From positions 1 to 64,000 of the forward strand of contig JAUJYZ010001498.1 of the NCBI GenBank assembly GCA_033675265.1: a DNA stretch of 64,000 bases. The letters run 5' to 3'. Below the pieces are notes generated by a model, which saw only the letters and a list, made by a program, of their open reading frames with translations, had not been told where the DNA came from and did no database searches. This stretch comes from Actinostola sp. cb2023. Taxonomy: Eukaryota; Cnidaria; Anthozoa; Actiniaria; Actinostolidae. This document shows, in pieces, positions 36,701-47,900 of this stretch. How positions within the stretch are numbered: position 1 is the stretch's first letter; every line of letters begins with the position of its first letter. The translations under genes were made by a program, and so were the position numbers.

Positions 36701-39700
36701 GATGAATGAATTGAATGAATGAACAGATGGATGAATGAATAAATGAATGAATGAATGAATGGATGGATGAATGAATAAATGGATGAATGAATAAATGGAT
36801 GAATGAATGAATGGATGAATGAATTGAATGAATGAATGAATAGATGGATGAATAGATGGATGAATAGATGGATGAATGAATGAATAGATGGATGAATGAA
36901 TAGATGGATGAATAGATGGATAAATGAATAGATGGATGAATAGATGGATGAATGAATAAATGGATGGATGGATGAATGAATTGAATGAATGAACAGATGG
37001 ATGAATGAATAGATGGATAAATAGATGAATGAATGGATGAATAGATGGATGAATGAATAAATGGATGAATGAATGAATGGATGGATGAATGAATGAACAG
37101 ATGGATGAATAAATAGATGGATGATGAATAGATGGATGAATAAATGGATGAATGAATGGATGGATGATGAATGAATAAATGGATGAATGAATGGATGAAT
37201 GAATAGATGGATGAATGGATGGATGGATGAATGAATGAATGAATGAATGAACAGATGGATGAATGAATAGATGGATGAATAGATGAATGAATGGATGAAT
37301 AGATGGATGAATGAATGGATGGATGAATGAATGAATGAATGAATAGATGGATGAATAGATGGATGAATAGATGGATGAATAGATGGATGAATGAATAGAT
37401 GGATGAATGAATAGATGGATGAATGAATAGATGGATGAATAGATGGATGAATGAATAGATGATGATGAATAGATGGATGAATGAATGAATAGATGGATGA
37501 ATGAATAGATGGATGGATGAATGAATAGATGGATGAATAAATGGATGAATGAATAGATGGATGGATGAATGAATAGATGGATGAATAGATGATGATGAAT
37601 GAATAGATGGATGAATGAATAGATGGATGAATAGATGGATGAATGAATAGATGGATGAATGAATAGATGGATGGATGAATGAATAGATGGATGAATAAAT
37701 GGATGAATGAATAGATGGATGGATGAATGAATAGATGGATGAATGAATAGATGGATGAATAGATGGATGAATGAATAGATGGATGAATGAATAGATGGAT
37801 GGATGAATGAATAGATGGATGAATATGGATGGATGAATGAATAGATGGATGGATGAATGAATAGATGGATGAATGAATAGATGGATGAATGAATAGATGG
37901 ATGAATAGATGGATGAATGAATAAATGGATGGATGGATGAATGAATTGAATGAATGAACAGATGGATGAATGAATAGATGGATGATAGATGATGAATGAA
38001 TGAATGGATGAATAGATGGATGAATGAATAAATGGATGAATGAATGGATGGATGAATGAATGAACAGATGGATGAATAAATAGATAGATGATGAATAGAT
38101 GGATGAATGAATGGATGAATGAATAGATGGATGAATGAATGAATGGATGGATGAATGAATAAATGGATGAATGAATGGATGAATGAATAGATGGATGAAT
38201 GAATGAATGAATGGATGGATGAATTGAATGAATGAACAGATGGATGAATAAATGGATGAATGAATAGATGGATGGATGAATGAATAGATGGATGAATAGA
38301 TGGATGAATGAATAGATGGATGAATAGATGGATGAATGAATGAATAGATGGATGAATGAATAGATGGATGAATGAATAGATGGATGAATAGATGGATGAA
38401 TGAATAGATGGATGAATAGATGGATGAATGAATGAATAGATGGATGAATGAATAGATGGATGAATAAATGGATGAATGAATAGATGGATGGATGAATGAA
38501 TAGATGGATAGATGGATGAATGAATAGATGGATGAATGAATAGATGGATGAATGATGGATGAATGATGAATAATGGATGGATGGATGGATGAATAGATGG
38601 ATGAATGAATAGATGGATGAATGAATGGATGAATGAATAGATGGATGGATGGATGAATAGATGGATGAATAGATGGATGAATGAATAGATGGATGAATAG
38701 ATGGATGAATGAATAGATGGATGAATAGATGGATGAATGAATGAATAGATGGATTAATGAATAGATGGATGGATGAATGAATAGATGGATGAATAAATGG
38801 ATGAATGAATAGATGGATGGATGAATGAATAGATGGATGAATAGAGATGGATGAATGAATAGATGGATGAATGAATAGATGGATGAATGAATAGATGGAT
38901 GAATAAATGGATGGATGAACGAATAGATGGATGAATAAATGAATGAATAGATGGATCGATGAATAAATGCATGGATGAATAGATGGATGGATGAATAGAT
39001 GGATGGATGAATGAATAGATGGATGGATGAATAGATGGATGAATAGATGGATGAATGGATGGATGAATAAATGCATAGATGAATAGATGAATGAATGAAT
39101 AGATAGATGGATGGATGGATGAATAAATGGATGGATGAATAGATGGATGAATGGATGGATGAATAAATGCATGGATGAATAGATGAATGAATGAATAGAT
39201 AGATGGATGGATGGATGAATAAATGGATGAATGCATGCATGCATGATTTTCTAATCATCAGTTTTATACATTATTCCAGTGCAAAGGTATTAGGAGCAAT
39301 CAGACAGCAGTTGAAACGTGGATTGTTGAAAAGGTAATAAACAAACTCATATGTTGCATCTATTATTGGTCTTTCCATGCGTATGTGTTAAATAATTACA
39401 CTATTTAATATTATATCTTAATGTTCTTTAGGCAAACAGGCCCAGACCACCAAGAGAGGTATTCATATATCCATATGACCTTGGATGGATGGGAAATTTC
39501 AAACAGGTAATGCTGTAAACTCACAGAAACAATTTATATGATAATCAAAGTGGCCATTGGCAAACTCGTAGATTCAAACAGTCTGAGTGCCTTCGTAATG
39601 TTAGGAAGGAATGTATTCCACTGAATTTCAAAAATTTGTTAAACGTCTTCAAGGCATCACTGTCAGGAACACCAACATTTTGATGCTCAGAAGTTAACAA

Positions 39701-42700
39701 TCTCATCCCCAGCCCCTCTCACAGTCTACAGTGACAATTTCTGGTTCAAAACATCACCCACAATCATGTTCAATCCACCAGTTTTAGTTTTAAAAAAAAC
39801 ACTGGCAAAGATAATAACATTGGAGCTGATTTTGTATGGCTATTTAAAAAAAAACCAAGGCTCATGGCATGACATGGTTGTTCAGTCATACAAAATATCC
39901 ATTCAACTAGAAGACAAAGTGTATTTCTTGTGGCTACTTTTAGGTTATTTTCCATGGTAGTGATTATCAAGGAGATGGCATCACGTGGCCTATTCTACAG
40001 GGCTGTAGTCAATATTCACTCACGGTAAGTCAATGATGATCGAGGAATGATAGGCGGACTACAGTCATGTTTTTTATTCACTTCTTTTACTTGATTCTGA
40101 TTCCATTAGATTGAACAGCTGTGGCAAAAAGAACTTAAGAGAACAAGAACGGTATGGATACAACAGGGCAGCCTTGTCAATTCTTGTTACTGCATGTTCT
40201 AGTTTTCGTTATAAAGTTCTGAGTGTTATATCGACTCAGATTTTGGTATTTTCCAAAAAGATAAATAATCGCCCCCTCCCTAATAAGCGTCCCCCTCGAC
40301 CCCCTAAAAATCAAATAAGCACCCCGGGCGCTTTTTAAAATCACTTTGTTCTAAGTTCTAAAGATCTCTAAACCCTTTGACTACTGGATTGGTGGATCAA
40401 TGAATCCATATATCAACTCTTCACTGTATGTATCAATCACTTTGTTCTAAGTTCTAAAGATCTCTAAACCCTTGGACTACTGCATTGGTGGATCGATGAA
40501 TCCATATATCAACTCTTCACTGTATGTACTATCAATCACTTCGTTCTAAGTTCTAAAGATCTCTAAACCCTATGACTACTGGATTGGTGGATCAATGAAT
40601 CCATACATGTATATCAACTCTTCACTGTATGTACTATCAATCACTTCGTTCTAAGTTCTAAAGATCTCTAAACCCTTTGACTACTGGATTGGTGGATCGA
40701 TGAATCCATATATCAACTCTTCACTGTATGTACTATCAATCACTTCGTTCTAAGTTCTAAAGATCTCTAAACCCTTTGACTACTGGATTGGTGGATCGAT
40801 GAATCCATATATCACTGAATTGTTATGGTTATTTTGAAAATCAGTCCTACACCAACGTCAACTATCCAATGCAACTTCTACAAAAATGCTGTCATTACAC
40901 ACCTGTTTATACGGGCCAGCTGTTTAACATCTACTAAGAACACTGGTACACCTAGCACATACAGTCATTCTCAAAAAGGTTGTCCAGATGAAAAGACTAC
41001 AATACTACAATAAAGTCACATGATTCATCATGTTTTTAATTTCCTCGCATGGAATTTCAATTTGAGATGCAAAAGTACATGGCATTGTGAGAACTGAATG
41101 TAATGGCGCTGGTATCAACTCACAGTTCCGCGCGCAGAAATTGAAAACATAATGAATCACGTGACTTTATTGTAGTATTGTGGTCTTTTCATCTGGATAA
41201 CCTTTTCGAGAATGACTGTATATTGACATGTTAGTAACAAAAACAAAACAATATGTTCCCGGTATGTGTGGTCTAGCTGTCCTACAGGCCCGCAGTAATT
41301 GGCTAATGCTGTTGCGGTGATCCTGTCATATGGCAAATCTATAAATAACAAATAAATAAATAAACTATGCGGTACTTGTATTTCATTAGGTTCCATTCCA
41401 TGCTATTAGACCTTATAGTGGGAGTATAATAGCCTGCCGAGAGGGTTTATGGACATGTATATCTACCCCTTGGACTGATGAACATCGGATGATGATAAGC
41501 AAGGATGATGTCATTCTGGTCACAAGATGGAGAAAGTAAGGGATTTTTCTCTATTTGTTTCTGGTGACACATCCATAACTATGGAATGTTATAATTATTT
41601 ATTGTTAATTCCTTCTTGGTTTGTTTCAGATACTGGATGTATGGAGAGAAGACTCATTCCAATAGTAAGTATTTACTAGTACAGTGGAACCCGGTTAATA
41701 TGTGACACCATCTGGACGAGATGCAGTGTCCGTATTAACTGGGTGTCCATGTTAAATGGGTATATTTTATAGGCATTTGTATGAGTTTTTCGGCCGGGAC
41801 AGAACAACATGTCCGTAATAACCGGGTGTCCGTATTAACCAGGTGTTCGTAAGCTTGGGTGCCACTGTAGTATACTAGTAAATCTTTCTGTCATTTAGAG
41901 TAGAATTCATACGACTGTGAAAAACTTACGGCATATATAGATACATGTATGCCGTTCCATGATGTTTTAGAATTTGTAAGTTTTTTTTGCAGTAATACGA
42001 AATCTGCTCTCTACTGTAATTTCACAGCAATTAATAGCAGTGTCGACTCCCCCCCCCTGGGGTGGATCCCCAGACTGACCAGAGGGATCGTTCTTATAGT
42101 GTGTGTGTGTGTGTGCAAAGTAATGATGTTCCCGGCCAGTGACAGGGCAACAGAGTCGTTTTTGTATGAGTGGGAAGCAGTTACATTTGTATGGTACGGT
42201 TTGTGCCATGACGGTACGATATGGTGACCGTGCCGTGTCCAAGTATTTTGATTGGTTAAGTAATGATTTTGCGTGCTGTGATTGGTTGTATAGAATGTCT
42301 TCGATTCTACACCATGACCATCCTCACTCTTGATATTTGACACCAAATACACCTCGATCAATCTCCAAAATCTCCAACATTTCCTCCTGATCAGACTCTG
42401 GATGAACAAGTACTCCAGGAGAGAGCTGATGACATACCTGTAACTACATGTATACAGCTAATTCAGAAAACGTTGTCGGCGATCGACTACTAGTAATTCG
42501 CTTGCATGCTTTTCGTATTTGGTGACAATGGCAGGTGAATCTGTAAATGTATGCCTACGCATTTTAAAACAAGGAAGCAGAAGCAGATATGATTCATATT
42601 CCGTGATAGACGTTCCTTTTTGATAGTGTATTTATAGACTCGTTGATTTTTACCCATACTCCTTTTCGGTCTAGTCGCGTTGGCTTGAAGTCGATCACCG

Positions 42701-43354
42701 ACAAAGTTTTCTGAATTAACTGTATAAGTGGGAAACCTCGGCACAGAGTTAGTCACGGTACAGAATCGAAGACATCTATTCAAGCAATCACAACACACAA
42801 AATCATTGCTCAACCAATCACTTGGACATGGCACCGTCATCACACGAACCGTACCATAACTACTTCCCACTCATACGAAAATGACTCTGCAATAAAATCA
42901 ACAAATCAACCATCAAATCAATCATACTTTATTTTAAAAATAAAATATTTTACACTGGATTAAATCAGTATCGTTTCTAATGTAATGCATAAAGAAGAAA
43001 TAACCCACGTTACAACACACTTCAACCACTACAGAAAAATCTGAGCCCAGGTGGGAAACGAACCCACGACCTGCCAATTTTCTAGATGGTTGCTCTACCA
43101 CTGAGCTACTGGACACTCTATGATTATCTGAGGGTTGATTATCTGGGGCTCAGATTTTTCTGTAGTGGTTGAAGTGTGTTGTAACGTGGGTTATTTCTTC
43201 TTTATTCATTTATATGTATAAATACCATTTCTAATGTAATGCAGGAATTCAAGTTGGCACATTGGAGCTGGATAAAGGATGGTTTCCACGACATTGTGTA
43301 ATCAGAGAGTCGGAACACCAAAATGGCCAACACAGAACCAAAAAAGCTGACTAA
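32225..43354 (+). CDS. ZDHHC6: Palmitoyltransferase ZDHHC6 (DHHC enzyme with SH3 domain)
   Basis: An ER-membrane S-acyltransferase that attaches palmitate to cysteines. Coding exons: 32225-32240 (tentative), 33070-33335, 33785-33876, 35437-35594, 36221-36354, 39280-39333, 39432-39506, 39944-40024, 40110-40151, 41390-41535, 41630-41664, 43245-43354 (TAA). All have GT-AG borders and consistent phases, giving about 402 residues. Features in order: two membrane helices ([29 protein letters not shown]), a Cys-rich domain ([19 protein letters not shown]), the catalytic DHHC at 35453-35464 (residues 131-134), two more helices, TIAVG, then a C-terminal SH3-like domain from about residue 307 ([16 protein letters not shown] ... 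YWMYGEK ... GWFPRHCV). The protein ends KKAD, a dilysine ER-retrieval signal of KKXX type. Exon 1 was chosen because it restores phase; otherwise translation would start at ATG 33111. Exon 5 uses the second of two nearby AGs. Confidence 0.94.
32741..32976. mobile_element. TIR element in ZDHHC6 intron 1
   Basis: The 38-bp left arm begins TTCAAAGCAACAAGCGTCAA and is inverted almost perfectly at 32939-32976 (ending CTTGACGCTTGTTGCTTTGA plus A). About 160 bp of AT-rich sequence lies between the arms. No coding capacity. Confidence 0.88.
33436..33710. repeat. Inverted-repeat-rich segment with GTGATTATCAGTG motifs
   Basis: ATTATTCGCCGAAGGTGAAG, GATTATCAGTGAATATTCAC, CAGTGATTATCGTCTCATAA and GGTGAATAATTATTG form several small inverted repeats. 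This resembles dispersed foldback elements. It lies in ZDHHC6 intron 2. Confidence 0.5.
34083..35325. repeat. 33-bp minisatellite in ZDHHC6 intron 3, about 37 copies
   Basis: The unit is CCCTGACCACAGGTAACCCA followed by CTCACCATAAAAA, with variants (CTCGGTATA, CTTGCCATA, CTCATCATA). Because 33 is divisible by three, several long open frames run on both strands (for example repeats of [10 protein letters not shown] on the minus strand). The copies diverge without codon bias and the array lies inside an intron, so I do not call a gene. Each copy contains CAGGTAAC, a splice-donor consensus in the sense orientation of ZDHHC6. Confidence 0.93.
35612..36170. repeat. ATTC/ATCC tetranucleotide repeat in ZDHHC6 intron 4
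   Basis: Imperfect runs of TTCATTCATCCATCCATTCA and related tetranucleotides, interrupted by about 100 bp of non-repeat sequence at 35776-35885. The orientation is opposite to that of the large tract in the next intron. Confidence 0.9.
36484..36547. repeat. Perfect 64-bp palindrome
   Basis: The left arm TAGCCTCCTTTGCAGACG then TTTTAGTTGATTCG is followed without spacer by its exact reverse complement. It sits in ZDHHC6 intron 5 just before the large GGAT/GAAT tract. A zero-length spacer makes it a potential cruciform. Confidence 0.97.
36620..39246. repeat. 2.6-kb GGAT/GAAT microsatellite in ZDHHC6 intron 5
   Basis: A continuous tract of GAAT, GGAT and GATA tetranucleotides in irregular combinations, such as ATGAATGAATAGATGGATGA. 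The interruptions seldom change the phase modulo four, and the near absence of TAA/TAG/TGA on the minus strand yields giant Ile/His/Ser/Pro frames of almost 900 codons. They are low-complexity artefacts. The tract occupies almost the whole intron between exons 36221-36354 and 39280-39333. Confidence 0.95.
40338..40815. repeat. Tandem repeat, unit 99-105 bp, about 5 copies
   Basis: The segment AATCACTTCGTTCTAAGTTC, AAAGATCTCTAAACC, GACTACTGGATTGGTGGATC and CATATATCAACTCTTCACTG repeats with a 99-bp period. One copy has 6 extra bases (CATGTA inserted). It lies in ZDHHC6 intron 9. Confidence 0.93.
40970..41220. mobile_element. Foldback element in ZDHHC6 intron 9
   Basis: The arm at 40970-41029 (TACAGTCATTCTCAAAAAGG, then GTCCAGATGAAAAGAC and TACTACAATAAAGTCAC) is inverted at 41152-41220. 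About 120 bp lies between the arms. No coding capacity. Confidence 0.87.
41680..41869. mobile_element. Short TIR element after ZDHHC6 exon 11
   Basis: It opens TACAGTGGAACCCGGTTAAT and closes GGGTGCCACTGTA, with internal GTCCGTATTAACNGGGTGTC motifs in both orientations. It starts 16 bp downstream of the exon 11 end, directly after the donor site. Confidence 0.75.
42151..42889. mobile_element. TIR element, CAGAGTCGTTTTTGTATGAG ends
   Basis: The left arm continues TGGGAAGCAGTTAC, GGTACGG, GATTGGTTAAGTAATGATTT and GAATGTCTTCGATTCT. The same blocks return inverted at about 42760-42889, ending TCCCACTCATACGAAAATGA then CTCTG. A short relative lies at 62588-62745. No transposase. Located in ZDHHC6 intron 11. 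Confidence 0.82.
42974..43243 (-). mobile_element. tRNA-like insertion with 16-bp target duplication beside the last ZDHHC6 exon
   Basis: TTTCTAATGTAATGCA occurs at 42974-42989 and again at 43228-43243, flanking about 240 bp. The insert holds a minus-strand tRNA-like segment (about 43040-43112) with A-box TAGCTCAGTGGTAGAGC and B-box GGTTCGTTTCC, plus a plausible T arm and acceptor stem. The anticodon arm pairs poorly, so it is a tRNA-derived SINE rather than a functional tRNA. About 64-bp inverted arms (AGAAGAAATAACCCACGTTA and TAACGTGGGTTATTTCTTCT) enclose the tRNA-like core. The second duplicate supplies the polypyrimidine/branch region next to the acceptor at 43243-43244. Confidence 0.8.
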
Positions 43355-43507
43355 AAATATTATCTTTATTTTTTTCATAGTGGTGGAAACCACTTTGAGT
43401 CTTGTCCACGCATATGGGTTTTCAAAAGTTTCCATTTTCCTGAAAGGTTGTGAGTGTGGCTGAAAGTTTCTAGTTGAGACACAAAGATTTATTTATAGCC
43501 AGCATAT

Positions 43508-44329
43508 AGCCTGGTCCTCACTAGCGACATACAAATGTAAGCACAAGCATAAGATCCTTATGCGCTAGTGACGACACTGGGCTAAAACACAAGCATAAAC
43601 ATAAGCACAAGAATATTATCAAGATGTTCTATTCTTCTTGTGAATATACTTATGCTTGTGTCGACGATTTTACAAGTGAGGATTGCATACACGACATAAG
43701 CATAAACACAATAATAATTATTAGATGAGTACCGCGCATAGCCAATCTGATGGTTGTGTTTAGCTGTCCTCACTAGCACATTTTGCCCATGTCAAACGTG
43801 AATGCAAGTCCATGCAAGTTTTGAGTTGTGGTAACTTGCAGTGACTTGCATGAAGCTGGTCAAACGGTAGATACAAGTTGACGTAAGTTTGAATGCATCG
43901 ACTACATGTAGTTCCAGGGCAAACTGCCATTTTGTCAACATATTTACGTGAATCTGATTGGCTTATTTGGTCAGCTGACTTGCGAAGAGACTTGCATCAA
44001 CTTGCGTTTGCCGGTCAAACAGTGAAAAACTTGCAGTGAATTGCACTCGATTTGAGAGTGTTCAAACTTTTTATTTTTTTATTTTTTTTTATTTTCAAGA
44101 TTCGCCCATAAGGCAGGTGCTGTACACTAGGACACGAAGTCCCCTTTAAAATACATTACACCACTTCCCACCCAATAAGAAGGTTACCCAGTATACCCGA
44201 CCCCTGATGTATTCCCAATATGAAAAAATATTGCTGCAAGTCGATGCAAGTCCCTGCAAGTTAGCGGTCAAACGTGAAGGCAAGTCAAAACTTGCATGTT
44301 ATGTTTATGTCGCTAGTGAGGACCAGGCT
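43508..44329. mobile_element. TIR element, AGCCTGGTCCTCACTAGCGA ends
   Basis: The left end is inverted at the right as TCGCTAGTGAGGACCAGGCT. Internal motifs CACAAGCATAA, TGCTTGTG, ACTTGCAGTGACTTGCATG and CAAGTTGACGTAAG are repeated in both orientations. No coding capacity. It lies downstream of ZDHHC6, starting 154 bp after its stop codon, so the ZDHHC6 3' UTR may run into it. Confidence 0.85.
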
Positions 44330-44399
44330 TATAGGTGGCTACTGATTTAGTCTTGACACATGAGAGAATTCCTCTGGTTACTGGTTTTTACTGAGAACT

Positions 44400-44996
44400 G
44401 AGCCTACTTTGCAGCCATACATAGTAGGGGTGGTTTTAAAAATCTCCTTGGGACCACCCCCTAAGGACGGCTGCAAAGCAGGGTACTGAGAACCCTTCCG
44501 TTGTAAATATGTATGAATTTTAAGGGTGTGTATGACTGTCTGTGAGTAAAATCAAAAGAAAAATCAACTGTAGTAAAGATGGCCCAGCTACGTATGTACG
44601 ATGGCATCTCTCCTTTAGCAAAAAAAAACCCTGGTACCTTGATGTGCCAAGTTGAGCCAAACTATAAAGTGTACAATATATATCATGCTTTGTTGTTAGC
44701 ATGATTTGAGTTTCTTTTCCTTCTTTTGGTGGCTCTTTAGCTTAATGCACTACGTACAATGTCATTAATATGAATATATCGATAACAAAAGCCATTTCTA
44801 AACACGCGGTTTCAATAAACTAACAGCATAATTTATGATATTTGTTATCTTTACAAGATCCCTTATCTGTATCTGTATGATCCAGCATTTAGCAAAGTCT
44901 ATTGGGTTACTACATGACAGATTATGTACATGTTGCTTTATAGTTAGTATGAGGCAAACAGTTGATAATGCTTTCAGGGTGTGTGTAGTAATTAAG
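44400..44996. other. Intergenic stretch between ZDHHC6 and the DOMON gene
   Basis: A small inverted repeat (CTACTTTGCAGCC at about 44404 with GGCTGCAAAGCAGGG at about 44469) flanks GGGGTGG/CCACCCC. No gene is recognised. The two genes converge here, so both 3' UTRs are expected, but I could not place their ends. Confidence 0.5.
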
Positions 44997-47900
44997 TTAG
45001 ATGTAGACGGCAGTTATAACGGACAATAACGATCCACAGATAAAGGACAAAGTAGAGATGACTGGAAGGTTCGAATTCCCCTTTGCACGTTTTGCAGGAT
45101 GATCGATGTGAATTGGTTCTTTTTCTTCTTCCTTGATCAGCATCACTTTCTGAAGACCACTCTTGTCATGTTTGAGGGAGATGTGATCAAGATACGGTGT
45201 GTCTTTGGTTTTATGGTAGGCCCACACAAAGTTTCGAAGGCCAGGCTAACAAAACAAATTGAAATTTGAACGATAATTAGAATCAAATGACTACAGATTA
45301 CCTTGTAAGGCACCAACTTTCAACCTTATGAGTGAACGTTCAGCATGAAATACAAATTAAACCACAAAAATAGGCAATTGCCACTGAGATACACACATAC
45401 AACACACATACATGTACACACATACTCAAGATGCAATGGATAATAAATTCAGTATTGATCAACATAGTTGTGGTTCGATCCTTATGACCATCACCAGCCA
45501 ACCCATACATGTATTGAAACCTCCCCTCATCTACATGTACCACCGAGCTACATATTGGCTACAAATTCTGTGGCCGTTAGGTTCGACTGTAATATTTGAT
45601 ATTATGTTAACTGCAGGATACCATGTTTAGATCTCAATCTCTCCACATCCTGTTATAAAACCCACAAATTGAAGTCAATGGTATTTGGTGGACACAAATT
45701 TCCTTGGAAGCAAGGATGGCTTAGTTGGTAGTGTGTGTGGCCTTCCAAGTGAGAGGTGCCCGGTTCGATTCTTCATGACCTCACATCCTTGTTTCAACTT
45801 CCCTTTAATCTGTGTAGCTCAGTGCAGCTTTGAACACTCGTAGGACAGAGCACTGATGGAGGGAGGGGGTAAAAGGGTGCACCGTCTGCCCCCTGGAAGA
45901 CCACTTTCGGGTGAAGGGGCACGGACGTTAAATATTGACTTTTATCTTTACTTTACTCTACATATGTATATCTATTTATATTTATACACCTATTTATAAA
46001 CCATAGTCACTTCACAATCTACCAATAAATATTGAAGGGCTCCCTGCAAGAACAGAGTAAGTGACTTGTGATCAAAACCCAAATTCTTCTTTGAAAATCA
46101 AAGAATCTCGAGGAGAATTTAGATTTTGATCAGAGATCACTAATTAATAAATAATAATTTAATATCAAACGTTATCCTTACTGTTAATGCTATATCTCCT
46201 TTGCTTGGGACGGCATTAGTCATCAAATCATCTGTCACTCTTTTCCGGTTGAATTCCAAAATTGTTTTCCCACCTTTTTCTTCCCCTGATGTGATTACCC
46301 AGTCGTTCACGGCATCAATGTGGTCTGGGTATTGGGTGGTGTTCAAATATGATGTCAGATAGTCCTGTAATTTGGAGGTTACTGTTAGTGTACTGTGCTA
46401 AATTTGAATTCGCAAGTGGTTTCAAAATAATTTCAATAACATTCTTTGTTCTTTAAATCAAGAACTTGTCATATTCCATAATCTTAGCATTATTTGCTGC
46501 GAGCGAAGCGAGCAGCGAAACTAATCTGGACATGGGCTTCCTGTGTTGTGTGTGGACGCGTTTCACTGGGCTCTTTATTATCCAGCTTGATTCGAGACTT
46601 TGAGGAATCGATCGAGATGATTTCTGAGTATGACGTCACTGGTCATGACCTCGTGGTTATTGCGAAATCCACATGGTACTTATGATCAGCGGTGGTAATA
46701 ACATGGCCGCTGTGATACAATACGTTCTCCTTGTAGCTATTGGTTGCATTGTACTTACACTCGGAGAAAGCGAAAGCTTGACATGTTCATAGCGACTATA
46801 CAGTCAGGAATATTTGGCGAGATTGTCTACTATAGCCGTGTACGGGGGGTGATGAAAGTTCGCCGTGATAATCGTGCTAGAACTGATAAACAAACGAATA
46901 GCTGGTCATCTACACATCTATATTAAATCTAGATGTTCTTAAGTTTTGTTCATCTACTGGTATATATTCAAGGTAATTTAATCATGGAGCAGAAGCCGTC
47001 AAAGTTCGTTCTACGATGACGGTAAATAAGAATACATGCGTACTTTATTTTACCTCACATCGACCGTTTCAAGTTCGACTAAAATACTACTGCATAAATC
47101 TTCTCCCTCATATTCTACAGTGTAGTACGTACTAATATTCAAGACTGGCTTTTGATTAAACGTGATGAAAAGGAAGATGTGTGTATTATCAAGCGAAATA
47201 AATTCATATTTGGCGAGATTGTCTACCAGCCGTGTACGGGAGATGATGAAAGTTCGCAGTGATAATCGTGCTAGAACTGATAAACAAACGAATAGCTGGT
47301 CATCTACACATCTATAATCTAGATGTTCTTAAGTTTTATTCATCTACATGTACTAGCAAATGATATGATATATTTTAAAGTTCACTTCTATGTTTGGGCT
47401 TCCTGTGCTTCAATTGTGGCTTCTGTCGAGTGATAAAACATGAATTTATTTCGCTGTAATACACACATCATGTTTTATCACTCGACAGAAGCCAAAATAG
47501 ACCTCTTTAGCTTGTATGCAATCCCTTCTCCCCAATCCCCCTCTACATTCGCTCCCCTCCTCGTCCCCAGACCCATCTCCCCCTCCCCCTTTCCCTGCCC
47601 CAGAGCCTGGCTATATTTCTGAAATTTATTCGTTCATATTGAAAGGACTAATTCTCCAGAGAACGCCATGTTTACAATTCATGGTTTGAAATGGGCAATT
47701 TACATACGAAGCTAAAGAGGTCTATTGTGTCGCCAATTTGAAGCACAGGAAGCCCAAACATAGAAGTGAACTTTAAAATATATCATCATTTGCTGAAATG
47801 TAGAATGAATGTTCACAGTTACATTTTGCAACTAATTCAACTCGCAGCACTTCACTTTCTATTAGAAACGGCTAGTTTTAAACTATATTATGGATGTCTG

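Noticed and set aside
36560..39258. Open frames of about 880-890 codons on the minus strand
   Set aside because: They are read-through of a GGAT/GAAT tetranucleotide tract in a ZDHHC6 intron; more than one frame is open at once and the peptide is only Ile/His/Ser/Pro/Phe repeats.
43040..43112. A functional tRNA gene on the minus strand
   Set aside because: A-box, B-box and T arm are good, but the anticodon stem pairs poorly, the acceptor has a mismatch and no terminator follows; flanking duplication shows it is a retroposed insert.
45412..45630. A second tRNA-derived SINE from the B-box-like GGTTCGATCC at 45471
   Set aside because: No A-box at the right distance and no body similar to the 45710 element was found.
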